NCBI GenBank assembly: GCA_016703535.1
Contig: JADJBV010000001.1
Location: 4,578,001-4,642,000, forward strand
DNA from: Deltaproteobacteria bacterium
GTDB lineage: Bacteria; Myxococcota; Kuafuiibacteriia; Kuafuiibacteriales; Kuafuiibacteriaceae
Length of the DNA: 64,000 nucleotides
Direction of reading: 5' to 3'
Part shown: positions 60,430 to 64,000 of the stretch, one piece after another
Position numbering within the stretch: the first letter of the stretch is position 1
Layout of the letters: each line of letters begins with the position of its first letter
Program-made: the position numbers and the translations under genes
Notes under the pieces: generated by a model
Told to the model about the DNA's origin: nothing
Databases searched by the model: none
The model's input: the letters and a program-made list of their open reading frames with translations, nothing else

Positions 60430-63024
60430 ATGACGATCATCATCGGCGCCGGCTCCTCCGCCCCCACCGAGACCAGCCCCCTGCCGCCGCCGCCCGCCGA
60501 CCTGCCCCACCCGGGCTCGGCGAAAGAGGCCCACCGCTTCTTCGACGCCGCCAAGATCGCGGAGCTCTTGCGCCACGAGAGCTCCTTGGTCCGGGCCTAC
60601 GCCCTCGAGCAGTCGGTGCACTGTGAAGATGCGTCGTTGGTGCCGGCCTTGTTGGCTTGCCTGAACGACGAGGACGCGACCGTCGCCATGGAGGCCACCG
60701 GGGTGTTGGCCGCCAAAAAAGAGAAACAGGCGATCCCGACCATGTTGGAGCGCTTCAAGACCGCTTCGGGTGAACTGGCGGCGGGGCTCGCCTCGGCGTT
60801 GGGGCAGCTGGCGCCGGAGCAGCTCCTGGGTGCGGTCAAGGCCCGAGGCCGCTTGGACGACGAGGCCTACGCCGCCACCGCCACCGCCTTGGCCATCATC
60901 GGCTCGGGTGAGGTGATCGAGTTCCTGGACAAGGCCCTCAGCCGGGCCGCCGCTTTGCCCCCCGAACGGCGCAGCGCCCTCTACGGTTCGGCCCTCTTGT
61001 CGGGGCACCCCGGTCTAGGCGCGCGAGTTTTGTCCCAGGCCATCGACGACTCGGCGCAAAAGGAACAACCGGGTGCGTCCTTCCCGAGCCGGGCCGCGTT
61101 GGCGGTGGTGGCGGGCGTGCCCATGCCCTATTCGGCCCAGGTCGCGGGGGTGGAGCTCTATGATCACGCCCGGGAAGAGTTGGAGTTGGAGACCTATCCG
61201 GCGCTCCTCGACGATGAACGGGCGGCCCTCGAAGAGGCGGTGAAGACCAAAAAGGCCGACCTGGTGCTGGCGGCCTTGGCCCCGGTGTTGAACAAGGGCG
61301 ATCGCAGCGGCGCGATCGTCGAAGACGAAGATCTGGGCACCATGCCCAAACGTCGGCGGGGCCTGCTGGAGGCCTTGATCGAACGACGGGTAGCGATCGG
61401 GCGACTGGAGTTGTCGGCCTCGGCGATCTTCGTGGCGGCGGCGGCCCGGGCCTGTTCGGTGATCTTGGCGGGTGGCCTGGACGAGGCCGAAAGCCCGGCC
61501 CTGGTCGGGCTGGCCAAGACCTTGGAGCAAAAGCCGACCGCGGCCGAGTTGGCCAAGCTGGACCTGGTGGGCCTCACCCAACTCTTCGGCGAAAAAAGCG
61601 ACCGGGAGATGCGGCGGGTCCTGACCATCTTGGTGCGGGAGCCCTTCCGCCGGCCCGGCACGTTGCGGCGCTTCGCGAAGGCGGTGGTTGAAAGTGGCCA
61701 CGTACGAGGGCTGCTGGAGGCCGCCTCGGAGATCGAAGATCCCCGGGTGCAGGCGGCGGTGCTCAAGGTGTTGAGCGAGTCGCCGGCCAAGGCCGAGCCG
61801 GTGTTGGTCGAGGTGTTGAGCGCATCGCCGCTGGAGGACAAGTTGGCGGCCCTGGCGCTTTTGGCCGCCGAAGACGTGCGGACCGAACGGCTGGGGTTGG
61901 TGATCGGCCGGCGCTTCAACGAGCTGAGGGCCTTGTCCAGGGCCTCGGTGGCCCGGGCGATCATGCGGATCGGTGATCCGCGGTTGTTGCCGGTGATCGA
62001 GTCCCGGGCCTTCCCGGACGAGGTCGAGGAGTTGAGTTGGGTGGTCTTGTCCTTGGCCCACGGCGTCCCAGGCGACGAACGACTCCAGAAGGCCGTGGCC
62101 CGAGTGAGCGCCGATCGGGACGGTGAACCCCAACGCCCCGAGGTCCGGGTGCCGATGAAGTGCAAGCGCTGCGGCGAGGTCCTGGCCTACGGCTTCGAGC
62201 GGGTGCTGCTGGACGTCGACGCCAAAGATCAGTGGGGTGATCCGGCCTTCGTCGGTGAGCTGCGTTGTAAGGCTTGTGGCGCCACCGATCAGCTGGAGCC
62301 GGTGGAAGAGGCGGCCCGGATCTTGACCGCGCACCTGATGCAGTCGCTGGAGGGTGCCCGGGCTGGCGTGCCCACGGGGCCCACCTTGGTGGCGCCGGCG
62401 GCCACCGAGGTCCACGGCAAACGGATGGGCATGGCGGCGGCCCTACGCGCCTTGGACGAAGAGGTCACCCGTTCGCCCGAGTCGATCCGGGCGCGCCTGC
62501 ACCGGGCCCGGATCCGGCTGATCTTGAAGCGCCCGGGGGTCGAAGAAGATTTGCAAGCTGTCTTGCAAACCGACGGGACCGCCGTCGAGGCCGACGCCCT
62601 TTTGGCCACCATCTTGGTGCGCAAGAACGATCCGGAGGGTGCGGTGCAGAAGGCGGCGGAGGTGGTGCGGCGATTGATCAAGGATCCGGACGTTCGCCTT
62701 TATGACGCGCCGACCGCGGACAGCCTGCGGGAAGGGTTGGAAGAGTATTTGTTGGAGTTGGAGGGCCTGGGACTCGAGTTGCCGGCGGACCTGGAGTTGG
62801 CCGAGGCCCGGGAGCGGCGGGAAAATCGAGCGGCGGTGGCGGCCCAAGCCGAGCAGATCGCTCGGGAGCGACGGGCGCCTCGGGAGGCACCGGAGCCGCG
62901 AGAGTCGGCGGGCGGGGACGAAGGTGAGGAGGGCGCGGCGATTCGGAAGCAGGTGGGGCGGAATGATCCGTGTCCCTGTGGGAGTGGGAAGAAGTACAAG
63001 AAGTGCCATGGGGCGAATGTGTAG
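60430..63024 (+). CDS. HEAT-repeat protein with zinc ribbon and SEC-C motif
   Basis: 864 residues. HEAT-type repeats cover residues 40-200 (SSLVRAYALEQSVHC, DATVAMEATGVLAA) and 400-560 (PRVQAAVLKVLSES). A CxxC-type zinc ribbon at 575-620 pairs CKRCGE with CKACGA. Helical TPR-like repeats follow, and the protein ends with a SEC-C motif (NDPCPCGSGKKYKKCHG), the Zn-binding tail first seen in SecA. Cytosolic adaptor or chaperone-docking role is plausible; no enzyme domain is visible. Confidence 0.85.
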   Translation: MTIIIGAGSSAPTETSPLPPPPADLPHPGSAKEAHRFFDAAKIAELLRHESSLVRAYALEQSVHCEDASLVPALLACLNDEDATVAMEATGVLAAKKEKQAIPTMLERFKTASGELAAGLASALGQLAPEQLLGAVKARGRLDDEAYAATATALAIIGSGEVIEFLDKALSRAAALPPERRSALYGSALLSGHPGLGARVLSQAIDDSAQKEQPGASFPSRAALAVVAGVPMPYSAQVAGVELYDHAREELELETYPALLDDERAALEEAVKTKKADLVLAALAPVLNKGDRSGAIVEDEDLGTMPKRRRGLLEALIERRVAIGRLELSASAIFVAAAARACSVILAGGLDEAESPALVGLAKTLEQKPTAAELAKLDLVGLTQLFGEKSDREMRRVLTILVREPFRRPGTLRRFAKAVVESGHVRGLLEAASEIEDPRVQAAVLKVLSESPAKAEPVLVEVLSASPLEDKLAALALLAAEDVRTERLGLVIGRRFNELRALSRASVARAIMRIGDPRLLPVIESRAFPDEVEELSWVVLSLAHGVPGDERLQKAVARVSADRDGEPQRPEVRVPMKCKRCGEVLAYGFERVLLDVDAKDQWGDPAFVGELRCKACGATDQLEPVEEAARILTAHLMQSLEGARAGVPTGPTLVAPAATEVHGKRMGMAAALRALDEEVTRSPESIRARLHRARIRLILKRPGVEEDLQAVLQTDGTAVEADALLATILVRKNDPEGAVQKAAEVVRRLIKDPDVRLYDAPTADSLREGLEEYLLELEGLGLELPADLELAEARERRENRAAVAAQAEQIARERRAPREAPEPRESAGGDEGEEGAAIRKQVGRNDPCPCGSGKKYKKCHGANV
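62553..62566. repeat. GCAAGNNNNCTTGC palindrome, spacer CTGT
   Basis: In the HEAT/SEC-C gene, encoding L-Q-A-V-L-Q. Confidence 0.9.
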
Positions 63025-63054
63025 TGAGGTATCACGGGGCGGGTTGGGGGCGGT

Positions 63055-64000
63055 TTAGGGCTGGAGGGGGAGATCGAAGGAGAAGGTGGAGCCTTGGTCG
63101 AGGGTGCTTTGGACTCGGAGGGTGCCGCCGAAGCCGGTGACCAGGCTGCGCACGATGGTCAGGCCTAGGCCGGTGCCGATCTCGGGGGGTTTGGTGGTGT
63201 AGTAGGGGTCGAAGATGCGCTCCAAGGCTTCGGCCGGGATGCCGCAGCCGTCGTCGGCCACCTCCACTTGGGCCCGGTCTTCGGCGACGGACAGTGAAAC
63301 TCGGACGGCTCCCTTTTTTCGTTTGGCTTGTTTGACCGCGTCGGCGCCGTTGATCACCAGGTTGGTCAAGACCTGCTCGAAGCGCACTCGGCTGATCCAG
63401 ACCGGCACCGGAGTTTCGGGGAGGGAGAGCTCCATTTTTACGTGTTTGATCCGCCCCATGCGCTCCAGGCCCTTGATCGTCGGCTCGAAGAGGGTGCGAA
63501 GGTCCAGGGACTCGACCCGATCGGGGCGGGGCTGGCTCAAGGACTCCAGGTTGCGAGCGTGGGCCACCAGGTGTTCGCTGACCCGATCCAAGGCCTTCAG
63601 ATCTTCGGTGTTGGGGCTGCGATCTTCGTCGTAGGCCTCCTTCACCAGATCGATGACGCCGTAGAGGATCATGCCCAGGTTCTTCAGCTCGTGCCCAACG
63701 CTGCCCGCCATGGTGCCCAAAGAGGCCAGGCGTTCGGCGCGAAGTAAGGTGCTCTCCATCTGCTCCAGCTCCTGCTCCAAGCGGCGGCGCTTCTCCTCCC
63801 TCCGGTCGAGCTCGAACTTCAGGCGCAGCAGGTTTCGGACCCGGACCATCAGCTCGATCCGATCGATGGGTTTGCTCAGGAACTCGTCGGCGCCCGCCTC
63901 TTTGGCGGCCAAACGGGCGGCCCGATCTTCAGCGGCGCTGACGAACACCACCGGCAACTGCAGGCCACAACGTTCGCGGATCCGGCGACAGACCTCCGCC
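63055..64000 (-). CDS. Receiver-histidine kinase protein (5' end missing)
   Basis: About 315 residues visible; the frame stays open to the right edge. It begins inside a receiver domain (VVFVSAAEDRAARLAAKEAG, then FLSKPIDRIEL with the conserved Lys), followed by a coiled coil, a HisKA-like helix with GSVGHELKN, and a HATPase domain (NLVINGADAV, VADDGCGIP, GTGLGLTIVRSL). This REC-HK arrangement is common for cytosolic kinases that receive a phosphoryl group from another kinase. The phosphoacceptor Asp is beyond the window. Confidence 0.9.
   Translation of the reverse strand, partial: AEVCRRIRERCGLQLPVVFVSAAEDRAARLAAKEAGADEFLSKPIDRIELMVRVRNLLRLKFELDRREEKRRRLEQELEQMESTLLRAERLASLGTMAGSVGHELKNLGMILYGVIDLVKEAYDEDRSPNTEDLKALDRVSEHLVAHARNLESLSQPRPDRVESLDLRTLFEPTIKGLERMGRIKHVKMELSLPETPVPVWISRVRFEQVLTNLVINGADAVKQAKRKKGAVRVSLSVAEDRAQVEVADDGCGIPAEALERIFDPYYTTKPPEIGTGLGLTIVRSLVTGFGGTLRVQSTLDQGSTFSFDLPLQP

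Overview
The window is GC-rich, gene-dense bacterial chromosome with 44 genes, two of them cut by the window edges, and no gene-free stretch longer than about 200 bases. The best lineage guess is Myxococcota (former Deltaproteobacteria). Support comes from MopE-type Cys/Asp repeat proteins with MYXO-CTERM-like tails, an AgmX/PglI C-terminal-domain protein, Hydin/ASH-repeat plus vWA lipoproteins, many unrelated lipoproteins, and a HEAT-fused nucleotide transporter. I saw no rRNA, tRNA, CRISPR array, transposase or phage gene, so this looks like ordinary chromosome with a large cell-envelope and secreted component.

Layout. 1-3.2 kb: a four-gene translationally coupled operon of exported metal- or heme-binding surface proteins. 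3.2-6.4 kb: two uncharacterised genes on the minus strand. 6.4-8.9 kb: TCA enzymes icd and mdh. 9-12 kb: HEAT-fused ATP/ADP-type translocase. 12-16.3 kb: hybrid histidine kinase and a protein with a caspase/gingipain-like His/Cys pair. 16.3-21.5 kb: RNase R and a 941-residue lipoprotein. 21.6-29.2 kb: aminotransferase/5-oxoprolinase pair, then a coupled phospholipase D/exonuclease III/SDR trio. 29.3-31.9 kb: FabK-like, FabH and FolB. 32-36 kb: a 988-residue protein with four annexin repeats and a TPR protein resembling type III secretion chaperones. 36-43.9 kb: four large lipoproteins. 44-48.1 kb: GT39-type membrane glycosyltransferase, partner and outer-membrane barrel. 48.2-50.7 kb: AgmX-domain protein, SGNH hydrolase and GT61 transferase. 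50.7-55.9 kb: papain/C39-like protein, Ada, and a one-module NRPS (A-PCP-TE). 56-64 kb: phosphoesterase, HD phosphohydrolase, lipoproteins, a HEAT/SEC-C protein and a receiver-kinase running off the edge.

Three observations go beyond gene calling. (1) The palindrome GCAAGNNNNCTTGC occurs at least 16 times, always inside genes and 14 times in the same codon phase. (2) Many first-in-operon genes have a TANNNT-like hexamer ending 6-8 nt before the start codon and no Shine-Dalgarno, which suggests widespread leaderless transcription. (3) Three signal-peptide-less, effector-like proteins (annexin protein, clan CD-like peptidase, C39-like peptidase) share a CCGAT(AT)GTAGRCA motif near their starts, and the annexin gene sits beside a SycD/LcrH-like chaperone. 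A dispersed secreted-protein regulon is a possible but unproven reading.
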